From positions 1-40,644 of the forward strand of contig JARKPN010000056.1 in NCBI GenBank assembly GCA_029975275.1: a stretch of DNA of 40,644 bases, written 5' to 3'. The position numbers and the translations under genes are program-made. The notes under the pieces were generated by a model. The model did no database searches. It saw only the letters and a list, made by a program, of their open reading frames with translations, and was not told the origin of the DNA. Below are positions 26,344 through 34,585 of the stretch, piece by piece (position 1 is the first letter of the stretch; the number at the start of each line of letters is the position of its first letter). The stretch comes from Geobacteraceae bacterium. Its GTDB lineage: Bacteria > Desulfobacterota > Desulfuromonadia > Geobacterales > Geobacteraceae.

Positions 26344-27441
26344 TCAGGCCCTTGGCGACTCTTGCCGGATGAAAGTCAACCGTGGTTTCTGCTTCTCCGC
26401 CGCGAATCCGTCGGATATCGCCAGTGGAACGAGCCCTCTCTCCTTCAGCAACCCTTCCAGCAGGTCCGGAGGGGTCTTTCTTTTCCAGCCGTCGTGGAAG
26501 CGGTCCGCCGCCAGGAGCACGCCGCCTGGTTTGAGCCGGTCAAAGAGCGCCGCCAGGGCGGTGGACAGCCCTTCCTCACCATGGATGAACGGCCCTCCCA
26601 GGAGCCCGTTACAGAGTATGATATCGTAAGGCTCTTCCTCCGGGAAGGGAGGCTGTCCGATGTCATCCCGGAAGAATACCATGCCCTCGGTCCCGCCGTC
26701 CCGGAACAGCTTTCCGGTCATTTCCCGGAAGCGACGCTCCCTGTGCCGGTCATGGGGGAAGTACCCGTGCGCGGCAGCGAAGATCTCCAGCGGCTCTATG
26801 GAACAGCCGTGTATGTGTCGTGATTGTGCAGGGATGCCCAGCTTCCGCATGAGGCCGGCCAGATCGTAGGCGCCTTCACCTGTGCCGCAGGCCGCGTCCA
26901 GGCACCGGATTTCACGAACCGGTCTTCCCCGACCGGTAAGCCGGCTTTCAAGGAAGGCGATCTGGGCAGGGTAGCGGAGGAAACTTCCGCCGTGCCGGCG
27001 CGGCAGGAAGAGGGCGAAGAGAAACCTGATGCGGAATTCCTCGGCCTGCGCCAGCCGCCTGAACAGGCGGGCAGGGTCCGGGAGCAGTCCGTCGAGCGGG
27101 ATCCGTTGCAGGAAGTCCGGCCATGAGACGCTTGCTCGAAGAAGGGTTGTTTCCGTTGCCGGATCATAACGGAGTGCAAGGGACAGGAAGCGCCGGAATA
27201 CGGTCGCGATCTCGGCCATGGGAAGGTACAGTTCCGTAACGGCCCGCATCTCGTTCGTGATGCGGAGCCCCGGAGCCCAGAGGCCCAGGGAATAACGGGC
27301 ACAGTAGCAGCGGAACCGTTCTCCGAGCCGGTCAAGGAGGCGGTCCAGGCAATGGTCGCGGATTTCGCCGGGGGCAACGAGTCGGGATAGAGCCTCTCCG
27401 GTTGCATCCGGAGAAAGATTCGGGCGGAAAAGAAGGTTCAC
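26344..27441 (-). CDS. CheR-like SAM-dependent methyltransferase
   Basis: A 365-residue protein starting at GTG. The C-terminal two-thirds is a class I methyltransferase with CLDAACGTGEGAYDLA (motif I), then HGCSIEPLEIFAAAHGYFP, FFRDDI and YDIILCNGLLGGPF. This layout is that of CheR chemoreceptor methyltransferases. The N-terminal 130 residues (YCARYSLGLWAPGLRITNEM...) do not look like the helical CheR N-domain, and no chemotaxis genes are near. The target is therefore unknown; it could be a protein carboxylate or something else. The ribosome site is weak. It is convergent with gpmI and lies 62 bases downstream of the GDSL gene on the same strand. Confidence 0.7.
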   Translation of the reverse strand: MNLLFRPNLSPDATGEALSRLVAPGEIRDHCLDRLLDRLGERFRCYCARYSLGLWAPGLRITNEMRAVTELYLPMAEIATVFRRFLSLALRYDPATETTLLRASVSWPDFLQRIPLDGLLPDPARLFRRLAQAEEFRIRFLFALFLPRRHGGSFLRYPAQIAFLESRLTGRGRPVREIRCLDAACGTGEGAYDLAGLMRKLGIPAQSRHIHGCSIEPLEIFAAAHGYFPHDRHRERRFREMTGKLFRDGGTEGMVFFRDDIGQPPFPEEEPYDIILCNGLLGGPFIHGEEGLSTALAALFDRLKPGGVLLAADRFHDGWKRKTPPDLLEGLLKERGLVPLAISDGFAAEKQKPRLTFIRQESPRA

Positions 27442-27503
27442 GTGTCAATCATCCTGCGGGAAAGTTCAAGGTGCGGCGGGTAGCCGTAACGGTCCGTTTC
27501 TGT

Positions 27504-28109
27504 TCAGAGGGCTCCTTTTTTCCTGAGGAACGCGGCCACATCCTCGGCAATCTTCCGGTAGCCGCGGGCATTGGGGTGAATGGGATCCGACCTGAGCTCC
27601 GGCTCCTTCATGGTCTCTCCCATGGCGTCTTTCAGGTAGGGAACGGAAAACTCGTCCGCAACGTTACGGAAGAATTCAGGTGGAGAGCCGAACAGCGCCG
27701 GTCTCGGGACGCCGAGCAGCACGACCTGGATGCCGCGCTCCCGGGCCATGCGAATCATGACGCCAAGGTTTTCGGCGGCGTCCTTTTCGTCCATCCTGCG
27801 AATCATGTCGTTGGCGCCGAGACAGAGGAGCAGGAGGGCGGGGCGATGGCTGTCGAGGAGTCCCGCCAGCCGGGCGCGACCCTCGGCCGTGGTCTCGCCC
27901 GGTACCCCTGCGTTGATTACCTTGCGCCCGATCAGGCCCTGCAGCACCGCCGGGTAGCTTTCTTCCGGAGAAGCGCCGGTGCCGAAGGTGAGGCTGTCGC
28001 CGAAGGCCAGCGCCACCGCGTCGGGAGCCAGGGGTTGAAGCTTCGGAGAGCCCGCGTGGCAGGAGGTGACCAGCAGGGTCGAGATGAGGAAGAGCACTAT
28101 TACCTTCAT
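27504..28109 (-). CDS. GDSL/SGNH-family esterase, probable lipoprotein
   Basis: A 201-residue hydrolase. Residues 1-17 form a lipoprotein signal ending LVTSC, with Cys17 as the lipidated residue and His-Ala-Gly after it. The SGNH blocks are all seen: block I GDSLTFG with nucleophile S39, block II Gly in INAGVPGETT, block III LGANDM and block V DPIHPN with the Asp/His pair. It is TesA-like in size. It likely cleaves acyl or aryl esters in the periplasm or at the outer membrane. It is 31 bases downstream of the TonB-dependent receptor gene, in the same direction, so they may be co-expressed. Confidence 0.88.
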   Translation of the reverse strand: MKVIVLFLISTLLVTSCHAGSPKLQPLAPDAVALAFGDSLTFGTGASPEESYPAVLQGLIGRKVINAGVPGETTAEGRARLAGLLDSHRPALLLLCLGANDMIRRMDEKDAAENLGVMIRMARERGIQVVLLGVPRPALFGSPPEFFRNVADEFSVPYLKDAMGETMKEPELRSDPIHPNARGYRKIAEDVAAFLRKKGAL

Positions 28110-28140
28110 GGGGTCAGTCTCCCGAAGACCTTCAAGGGCG

Positions 28141-30021
28141 TTAAAACGAGAACCTCAGTCCCCCTTCGAACCAGCGCCTTGGGTTTTTGTAGACGTCGGT
28201 CGCGTATTGTGCGCCATTGAAGATGTTGTGGGCCGTGAAGAACGCCTCGCCCTCCAATCCTCCGGGTAGCGGAAGTTTTCTGGAGAGATTGAGGTCCCAT
28301 ACCATGCTGCCGTATTTGGCGTTGTTTTCCGGTGTGGCGTTCCAGTCGATATAGCGTCCCTTCAGGACCGCCTTCAGGTAACGACTGTCGTGGTACTGGA
28401 CGCCGATGTCGTAGACATACCTGGCCACATCCTTCACTACCTCGCCCGTGGTCCGGTCCTTTGCATTGATGAAGGTGAAACCGGTGGAGAATGAAAGGTG
28501 GAATACAGGGGTGGTCTTCAACTCCACCTCGACACCTTCCCGACGCTGCTTTCCCGCATTGATGACCGTAAACATTCCGCCCGGCAGCAAGGTGGAGGTC
28601 AGCGCGTCCGAAACATCATTCCGGAAGTAGGTGGTCTTGAGCCAGACGTACTTCAGGGCGGCGGACTCGAAGCCGGCGGAGTAGGACCATACCCTTTCCA
28701 TCTTCAGGTTGGGGTTGGGGATCGAGAAGATGCCGCTGCCGAAGGTTAAACCGAGGGGCGGTATGCCGAAGCCCCGGGCCACGTATCCCCTGATTACGGT
28801 GGAGTCGGCTACGGCGCAGGTGACTCCCAGGCTGGGGCTCCAGAAGTCGCCGTTGGTGCTGGTATGGTCGTAGCGGACTCCCGGAGTGACGGAAACGGGT
28901 CCGAGCCTCACGGTGTCGTTGACGTAGAGCGCCCACTTGTCCAGATGCTGGGAGCCGTTGCTGACATTATCAGACCGGAGTTTGCCGAAGTCGACATCGG
29001 CGCCGAATATGAGGTTATGCCGTTTCTGCTCCCATATGATCCTGGCGCTGCCGCCTATGTTGGTATCCTTTGCTCCGGCGTTCTGAAGCTCGGTTTCCGT
29101 GCCCAGCACGTTCTGCTCGATCTCGATGGACCTTCTGGAGCCCCTGAGCGCCATGTCGAGGGTGAGTTCGTCCGTCAGCCTCCGGTTCAGGGCAAGGGTG
29201 GTGAAAAAATGGCGGTACGGATTGTGGAAGGAGACACCGTAGGCCGGAAGCTCGCTGAGCCCCCGCGATCCGACGTCGTATCCCAGGGTAAGAGAGAGGG
29301 TCGAGCCGTCCGTCGGCCGCCACTCGAACTTGGTGTAGACGTTGCCGCTCTTTACCGAGGAATTGGACTGGAGCCCGTCCGTCAGGAGGCCGCCGCCTGC
29401 CAGGTAATACCCCAGGGCGCCCGCTGTGCCGGAGATCTCGCCCCGATAGTCGCCGGTACCCCTTTCACCGATGGATGTAGAGACGGTGCCGCCGATTCTT
29501 CTTGAGTCGTCCGGCGATTTCGTGATTACATTGATAACCCCGCCCAGGGAGGACCCCCAGGATGACGAGGCCGGTCCCTTGACGATCTCGATGCGCTCCA
29601 CCTGCTGGACCCGCATGGCGCCCACGTCGGGAAAGCCGTCGCCGAGATTGTTCTGGACCACACCGTCGATCACGACCAGAACGTGTCGCGGGGCGGATCC
29701 CTGGATGAGAATGTTTGGAGCGCTCCCAGGCCCCATTGCATTGGACAGCTGCAATCCGGTGACGTTGTCCAGTACATCGGCCACCGTATGGGCGTTCATG
29801 GACCTGATATCGTCGGCCGTTACTATCGTGATGTTTTCGGCCACCTGGGAGATGGGCTTCTCGGTCCTGGTGGCCGTGACGACCAGGTCGTTATCCTTGT
29901 AATAGAGCTGGAGGATCCGCATCTCCTCCTCGTTCTGGGCGAAGGCAACTGTCGGGAATATGAGCAGGAGCGCAATGACAGCGGGGAACAGAAGGCTTGT
30001 TTTTGGAAGGTGACTGTGCAT
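28141..30021 (-). CDS. TonB-dependent outer-membrane receptor
   Basis: A 626-residue receptor. The start at 30021 is chosen because a good signal peptide follows (MHSHLPKTSLLFPAVIA..., cleavage after AFA); the frame is open further upstream but unlikely to be coding. A TonB box-like NDLVVTATRTEK is near mature residue 15. The plug domain has ADVLDNVTGL, VVIDGVVQ and VERIEIVKGPASSSWGS, then a 22-strand barrel ending in Phe (GGLRFSF). It takes up a siderophore, vitamin or other scarce ligand; the cargo is not clear, and no cobalamin riboswitch was recognised upstream. It is divergent from the binding-protein/kinase pair, sharing a 191-base control region. Confidence 0.9.
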   Translation of the reverse strand: MHSHLPKTSLLFPAVIALLLIFPTVAFAQNEEEMRILQLYYKDNDLVVTATRTEKPISQVAENITIVTADDIRSMNAHTVADVLDNVTGLQLSNAMGPGSAPNILIQGSAPRHVLVVIDGVVQNNLGDGFPDVGAMRVQQVERIEIVKGPASSSWGSSLGGVINVITKSPDDSRRIGGTVSTSIGERGTGDYRGEISGTAGALGYYLAGGGLLTDGLQSNSSVKSGNVYTKFEWRPTDGSTLSLTLGYDVGSRGLSELPAYGVSFHNPYRHFFTTLALNRRLTDELTLDMALRGSRRSIEIEQNVLGTETELQNAGAKDTNIGGSARIIWEQKRHNLIFGADVDFGKLRSDNVSNGSQHLDKWALYVNDTVRLGPVSVTPGVRYDHTSTNGDFWSPSLGVTCAVADSTVIRGYVARGFGIPPLGLTFGSGIFSIPNPNLKMERVWSYSAGFESAALKYVWLKTTYFRNDVSDALTSTLLPGGMFTVINAGKQRREGVEVELKTTPVFHLSFSTGFTFINAKDRTTGEVVKDVARYVYDIGVQYHDSRYLKAVLKGRYIDWNATPENNAKYGSMVWDLNLSRKLPLPGGLEGEAFFTAHNIFNGAQYATDVYKNPRRWFEGGLRFSF

Positions 30022-30212
30022 AATGAATGTTGAATAATGCGCCCTGACCAGGAAAATCTTCCAACATCGGTTGCCGGGTGCTGGTGAGGTGTATCCGTAT
30101 TCCAGCGGATTCTGTTGATTCATGAACCGGGCAATTTCTGCGATGCATGAGATAAGCCGGTTTGCCGAGTGAAAAATACCAGAACATCGGATGTTTGTCC
30201 ACACGAACTGAA

Positions 30213-31118
30213 ATGGTTGCAAAGGAATTCATCATACCTCCCATATTCTGCCTGATCCTCCTGTGCGTTGCAGTAGAGGCCCGTCCGCAGGAAATCCTCA
30301 TCGTGCAGAGCATGAGGATCAAACCCTATGCCGAGGCGGTGGAGGGGTTCAAGGGCGCGCTGAACGCCAGGTTCAGGGAGGCCCGGTATACCGTCCGCGG
30401 CAGCGCGGAAGCGGCGTCGTACCTGCGGGAGCGCAGGCCCGACCTGATCCTGGCCGTAGGCATGGAAGCCCTGCAGAAGGTCAAGAGATTCTCCCATGTA
30501 CCAATCGTCTATCTCATGGTCCTGAATCCATCCGCGGTTCTCGGTGATGCCGGGAATATAACCGGGGTCGGCATGACCATTGCCCCGGAAAAGCAACTGA
30601 CCCTTCTTCAGAAGGTGCTTCCGGGCGCCAGGCATGTCGGTATCATCTATGACCCGAGAAAAAGCGCCCCTTTTCTCAGGAGGGCGCAGAACGCCGCCAG
30701 GGGACTTCGGATCGAGCTCCTCGCCCGTGAGGTCGGTCACCCCCGGGAGGTGCCGGAAGCCCTGAAAAGCCTCAAGGGGGTGGCCGACGCGCTCTGGATG
30801 ATCCCCGATACCAGCGTGGTTACGCCCGAAACTACCGAGCTGATGATGCTTTTCTCACTGGACAACAGTATTCCGGTATGCGCTTTTTCAGCCAAGTATC
30901 TGGATATGGGCGCCCTGATGTCCCTGGACGTCAGCGCGTCGGATATGGGCCGTCAGGCAGGGGGGCTGGCGGCCAGGATACTCTCGGGGGCGGAGGTTTC
31001 CGACGTATCCGCGGTGGAGGCGGAGAACCCGAGTCTTTTCGTCAACGGAGCCGTCGCGCGAAAGCTTCGCCTGTCCCTGGGCGAAGAGGTCCGCGGCAAA
31101 ACCAGGATAGCCAACTGA
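30213..31118 (+). CDS. Periplasmic ABC-type substrate-binding protein (PF04392-like), orphan
   Basis: A 301-residue exported protein. ATG 30213 gives a clean signal peptide (residues 1 to about 25); a TTG start 17 codons upstream is less likely. After it, ILIVQSMRIKPYAEAVEGFKGAL, DLILAVGMEAL, HVPIVYLMVLNP and GITGVGM-type segments (here NITGVGMTI) match the ABC_sub_bind family. No permease or ATPase gene is nearby. A hybrid histidine kinase starts nine bases downstream, so I infer it is a ligand sensor that hands its signal to the kinase rather than a transport component. Related families bind amino acids or other small molecules. Confidence 0.8.
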   Translation: MVAKEFIIPPIFCLILLCVAVEARPQEILIVQSMRIKPYAEAVEGFKGALNARFREARYTVRGSAEAASYLRERRPDLILAVGMEALQKVKRFSHVPIVYLMVLNPSAVLGDAGNITGVGMTIAPEKQLTLLQKVLPGARHVGIIYDPRKSAPFLRRAQNAARGLRIELLAREVGHPREVPEALKSLKGVADALWMIPDTSVVTPETTELMMLFSLDNSIPVCAFSAKYLDMGALMSLDVSASDMGRQAGGLAARILSGAEVSDVSAVEAENPSLFVNGAVARKLRLSLGEEVRGKTRIAN

Positions 31119-31127
31119 TATCGAGCG

Positions 31128-33128
31128 ATGAAATTAACACAACTTTTCATTCGGCCGGCTGAGACCTTTGCCGCCAAGATATTTCTGGTCATAATCCTGC
31201 TGATTGTGGTCCTGTCGATTTCCTTCACCGGCTTTTTCGTGCACAATCAGTGGAGATCCCGGAATGAGCAGCTGATCCGTCAGGGAGAGACCATGGCGAA
31301 GCTTCTGGCCTATACCGTCCGGCTCGGAGTTTTCGCTGAGAATCCCGAGCTGCTGAAAGACCCCGTCGAGGGGGTCCTGCAGAACAATGAGGTCATCCAG
31401 GTTCGCGTCTATACTCAGAACGGCAGGCTGCTAAAAGAGGTGCTCAAGAGAGGGGCGGGCAAAAGAGGGAAATCTTCCCTGCTCAGCGGGAATGAGTCCC
31501 GGGACGTCTTGAGCCGCCTTAAAAGGGCCGGCGGAGCCCTGTCGATCAGCCGATCCCCCGATACCCTCGAATCATGGGCGCCGGTAATGTCCGGTACGCA
31601 GTACGGGGGGGAGGAGGAGTTGTTTTTTTCCGATACGCTTTTCGGGGACCATGAGCGTTCCATCGGATTCGTCAGCGTCGTCCTCGACAAGAAGATCCTC
31701 AATGACTCGCTTGGCAGGCTTCTGGTCAACAGCAGCCTGATAACCCTTATCTTCCTGGCTGGTGCGGTCGTGATCGTCTATTTTGTCGTCAAGGGCGTAA
31801 CAAAGCCGCTCGGCAGGCTGACTGAAAAGGTGAAAATGATGGGGAGCGGAGCTCCCCTGGAGAAGGTGCCGGTGGAGACCGGGGACGAGATCGGCAAACT
31901 GGCGGCCGCATTCAATGCAATGGCGGAATCGCTTCAGATCAGGGAGACGGAAAAAGAACACCTTGAGCAGCAGTTGCGTCAGGCCCACAAGATGGAGGCC
32001 ATCGGCACCCTCGCGGGAGGCGTTGCCCACGATTTCAACAATATTCTCTCCACTATTGAAGGATACGCGCTGCTGCTCCAGGATCACATCAAGAAAAAGA
32101 GCCCTGTCCGCACCTACGTGGACCAGATAGTCCTGGCGGCTGAACGGGCCGCGGACCTTACCAGAAGACTCCTGGCATTCAGCAGGAACCAGGTGATGAA
32201 CCCCAGTGCGATAAACATTAACGAGACGATAAGAAACATCAGGGAACTGCTGACCAGGCTCGTGGGTGAACACATCGACTTCCGTATCAGCCTGACCGGG
32301 GAAGAGCTGGTTGTCATGGCCGATGAGCTGCAGATAGAGCAGATGGTCATCAACCTGGCCTCCAATGCCCGCGACGCGATGCCGAATGGAGGATTTCTGG
32401 AAATCTCCACGGCTACGGCGGAAATAACGGAACTTCCCAGTGAAGCCCATTGGACGGTCCGGCCCGGCACCTATGCGGTGGTGATGGTTGCAGACTGCGG
32501 CGTGGGGATAGACCCTTCAACCAGGGAACGAATATTCGATCCTTTCTTCAGCACCAAGGAGATCGGCAAGGGGACCGGTCTGGGCCTGTCCATGGTATAC
32601 GGCATCATCAAGCAGCATAACGGGTTTATCGAGGTGGACAGCGAGCCCGGAAAAAGGACGACCTTCTCCATCTTTCTGCCGGTCATGGATTCGATAGTGG
32701 AGCGCAAGAGACTCGAGGCCGTACTGCTGCCTGCGGGAAACCGCGAAACCGTGCTCCTGGCGGAGGACGACCGCTTTGTCCGCATGCTGACAAAGCATAT
32801 ACTCATCAAATACGGCTATCACGTAATCGAGGCCGTTGACGGAGAGGATGCGCTGAATAAACTCCGTGAGAACATTGATACCGTTCAGCTGTTGCTCCTC
32901 GACGTAATCATGCCCAAGAAAAACGGAAGACAGATCTTCGATGAGGCGGCTAAGATCAGGCCGGACATCAAGGTTGTATTCATGAGCGGCCACACCTATG
33001 ACGTGATTGTAAATGAGGGGGGGCTTTCCGAGGAGATACCCCTCATTTCAAAACCCCTGACCCCCGGAGAGCTCCTGGTCAAGGTCCGTGAGGTTCTTGA
33101 CAGCCCGGCAGGAAACCTTGATATTTAG
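31128..33128 (+). CDS. Hybrid sensor histidine kinase with C-terminal receiver
   Basis: A 666-residue inner-membrane protein. Transmembrane segment 1 is residues about 17-39, a periplasmic sensor of about 160 residues follows, and segment 2 (SLITLIFLAGAVVIVYFVV) is near 205-223. Then come HAMP (VTKPLGRLTEKV), HisKA with H301 (GTLAGGVAHDFNN), the ATPase domain (NLASNARDAM, DCGVGIDP, GKGTGLGLSMVYGIIKQH) and a receiver with phosphoacceptor D592 (LLLDVIMPKKNG) and Lys in SKPLTPGEL. All active residues are present. The HDFNN H-box belongs to the class that often works with a diffuse partner set. It is transcribed with the binding protein, nine bases upstream; no DNA-binding response regulator is adjacent. 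Confidence 0.9.
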   Translation: MKLTQLFIRPAETFAAKIFLVIILLIVVLSISFTGFFVHNQWRSRNEQLIRQGETMAKLLAYTVRLGVFAENPELLKDPVEGVLQNNEVIQVRVYTQNGRLLKEVLKRGAGKRGKSSLLSGNESRDVLSRLKRAGGALSISRSPDTLESWAPVMSGTQYGGEEELFFSDTLFGDHERSIGFVSVVLDKKILNDSLGRLLVNSSLITLIFLAGAVVIVYFVVKGVTKPLGRLTEKVKMMGSGAPLEKVPVETGDEIGKLAAAFNAMAESLQIRETEKEHLEQQLRQAHKMEAIGTLAGGVAHDFNNILSTIEGYALLLQDHIKKKSPVRTYVDQIVLAAERAADLTRRLLAFSRNQVMNPSAININETIRNIRELLTRLVGEHIDFRISLTGEELVVMADELQIEQMVINLASNARDAMPNGGFLEISTATAEITELPSEAHWTVRPGTYAVVMVADCGVGIDPSTRERIFDPFFSTKEIGKGTGLGLSMVYGIIKQHNGFIEVDSEPGKRTTFSIFLPVMDSIVERKRLEAVLLPAGNRETVLLAEDDRFVRMLTKHILIKYGYHVIEAVDGEDALNKLRENIDTVQLLLLDVIMPKKNGRQIFDEAAKIRPDIKVVFMSGHTYDVIVNEGGLSEEIPLISKPLTPGELLVKVREVLDSPAGNLDI

Positions 33129-33170
33129 GAAGAGTTCACAACTGCCTCCGCATGGGAGAGACGAACCGAT

Positions 33171-33344
33171 ATGGAAGAAGAGAAGAAACATCCTTGCCCC
33201 GACTGCCGCTGCTGCCAGTGGTGCAGCGACACGCGTTGCAGAGTCTGCCTGCGCCGTGGAGGAGCGACCTGTCGTAAGCTGTCCCTTCAGGAACAGATTG
33301 AACTGTATGACTCCATAAACAGGTCTGAAAAAGAAACCGGTTGA
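33171..33344 (+). CDS. 57-residue Cys-rich small protein
   Basis: A short frame, MEEEKKHPCPDCRCC at its start, with eight Cys at positions 9, 12, 14, 15, 18, 23, 26 and 34, then a charged helical tail (LSLQEQIELYDSI). The spacing (CPxCxCCxWC, then CRVC) looks like a zinc- or Fe-S-binding knuckle. GGGAGAG lies about 10 bases before the ATG. It is 42 bases after the kinase gene and in the same direction. The Cys density over such a short frame makes chance unlikely. No known family is recognised. Confidence 0.65.
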   Translation: MEEEKKHPCPDCRCCQWCSDTRCRVCLRRGGATCRKLSLQEQIELYDSINRSEKETG

Positions 33345-33483
33345 CAGTGCCCCCGCCTTTCAGTCCCTTTCCGCATTTGAGACAAGGCTGGAACTGCAAG
33401 TATTATGGCTGGATTTGTTACGGAAATCGGGTTACAATAAGCACCGCTGATGAGGGCGAAATCATCCGTTGCCGGGAGATGCG

Positions 33484-34329
33484 ATGGCGAAGAGAAAGTT
33501 GCTGGGAGAGATTTTAGTCGATAAGGGACTGATTACCGCGAAGACCCTGGAGAGGACGCTGACCCGATCGAAAAGGCTCAAGAAGCGTCTCGGGGGGCTG
33601 CTCGAGGAGATGGAGCTGATAACCGGCGAAGAGCTGGCCGACGCTCTCGCCGAGCAGTACGGATACAGGGTGGTGAGCAACTTTTCTCACCATAATTTCT
33701 CCAGTGAACTCCTGGAGCTTGTTCCGTCCGACGTTGCGATGCAGAATGTACTGTTTCCCCTGAAAATCGAAAACGGAAGGCTCGCTATTGCCATGGCCGA
33801 TCCCACGGAAACCAGAATAGTCTCGAATATCGCGGCGAATCACGGCTTGACCATCATCCCCTTCATCGCCACCAAAAAGGACATCAACACGGCCATCTGC
33901 AAGCAGTACCTGGGCAAGGACCTCAACATCCGCCACGAAAGGACGGTACTGATCGTCGAGGACGACAACCTGCTGGGCACCATGTGGAGCCATCTCCTTA
34001 CCAAGGAAGGCTATCGGGTCAAGCTGGCATCCGATGGCATGGATGCCTACAAAACGGTTATTACCGAGATGCCTCAGGTCATCGTTACCGAGAAGGCCGT
34101 GCCGAAACTGGATGCTTACGGCCTGTTCAACGCCCTTCGTAATCTCCCCGAGACACGCCACATCCCGATTATCCTGATAACCGGCAGCACTGACACGGAA
34201 GAGGAGGCACGGGCCTTCGAGAAAGGCTTTTTCGACTTCATCTTCAAACCGGTCAACGAGGTTACCCTGAAGACCAGGGTCAAAAGGGCCTTTCAGTATC
34301 TGGAGCGGGAATACGGCATGATATTCTAA
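33484..34329 (+). CDS. MshEN-domain protein fused to an atypical receiver domain
   Basis: A 281-residue cytoplasmic protein. Residues 1-145 are a GspE/PilB N-terminal (MshEN) domain: KLLGEILVDKGLITAKTLE, LGGLLEEMELITGEELADALAEQYG, PLKIENGRLAIAMADPTE. Such domains bind cyclic di-GMP in several proteins. Residues 155-281 are a receiver: VLIVEDDNLLG with acidic E159, D160, D161; T233; and K255 in FKPV. At the phosphoacceptor place the sequence is VIVTEKAVPKLDAYG, so the Asp is Glu (E203). It may be a pseudo-receiver held in one state. ATG 33484 follows GGGAG and is preferred to an upstream alternative. There is no ATPase domain, so it is not a pilus motor. Confidence 0.85.
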   Translation: MAKRKLLGEILVDKGLITAKTLERTLTRSKRLKKRLGGLLEEMELITGEELADALAEQYGYRVVSNFSHHNFSSELLELVPSDVAMQNVLFPLKIENGRLAIAMADPTETRIVSNIAANHGLTIIPFIATKKDINTAICKQYLGKDLNIRHERTVLIVEDDNLLGTMWSHLLTKEGYRVKLASDGMDAYKTVITEMPQVIVTEKAVPKLDAYGLFNALRNLPETRHIPIILITGSTDTEEEARAFEKGFFDFIFKPVNEVTLKTRVKRAFQYLEREYGMIF

Positions 34330-34373
34330 CGCCATAGAGCATGTAATTACTCAGCACATAAGTAAAAGGCACT

Positions 34374-34404
34374 AAAAAAGGGACTTGCCGGTTGGGCAAG
34401 TCCC
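34374..34404 (-). terminator. Terminator of the tRNA-fMet gene
   Basis: On the minus strand, a perfect 10-bp stem (GGGACTTGCC with its complement), a five-base loop and six T. On the plus strand it may also stop transcripts from the MshEN gene. Confidence 0.9.
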
Positions 34405-34414
34405 TTGAACTGTT

Positions 34415-34491
<77 letters not shown>

Positions 34492-34510
34492 TCATCAATT
34501 TAACTTGAAC

Positions 34511-34540
34511 TTTATAGCACACTGCTTCAAGGTCTGTCAA
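34511..34540 (-). promoter_or_regulatory. Sigma-70 promoter of tRNA-fMet
   Basis: On the minus strand TTGACA (34540-34535), an 18-base spacer and TATAAA (34516-34511), 20 bases before the mature 5' end. Confidence 0.8.
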
Positions 34541-34585
34541 CAGCTAATTTCCGGCCCATCAGGGCTTCCATGCAGTTTACACGGT

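Noticed and set aside
30022-30212. Cobalamin or other riboswitch upstream of the TonB receptor
   Set aside because: None of the conserved B12-box elements or other known riboswitch cores was found in the 191-base region on either strand.
30022-30222. An N-terminal extension of the TonB receptor from 30222
   Set aside because: The extra residues precede the signal peptide and overlap the divergent promoter region.
33088-33318. A 76-codon frame overlapping the end of the kinase gene
   Set aside because: It overlaps the kinase end and has no ribosome site; the Cys-rich frame at 33171 is far more gene-like.
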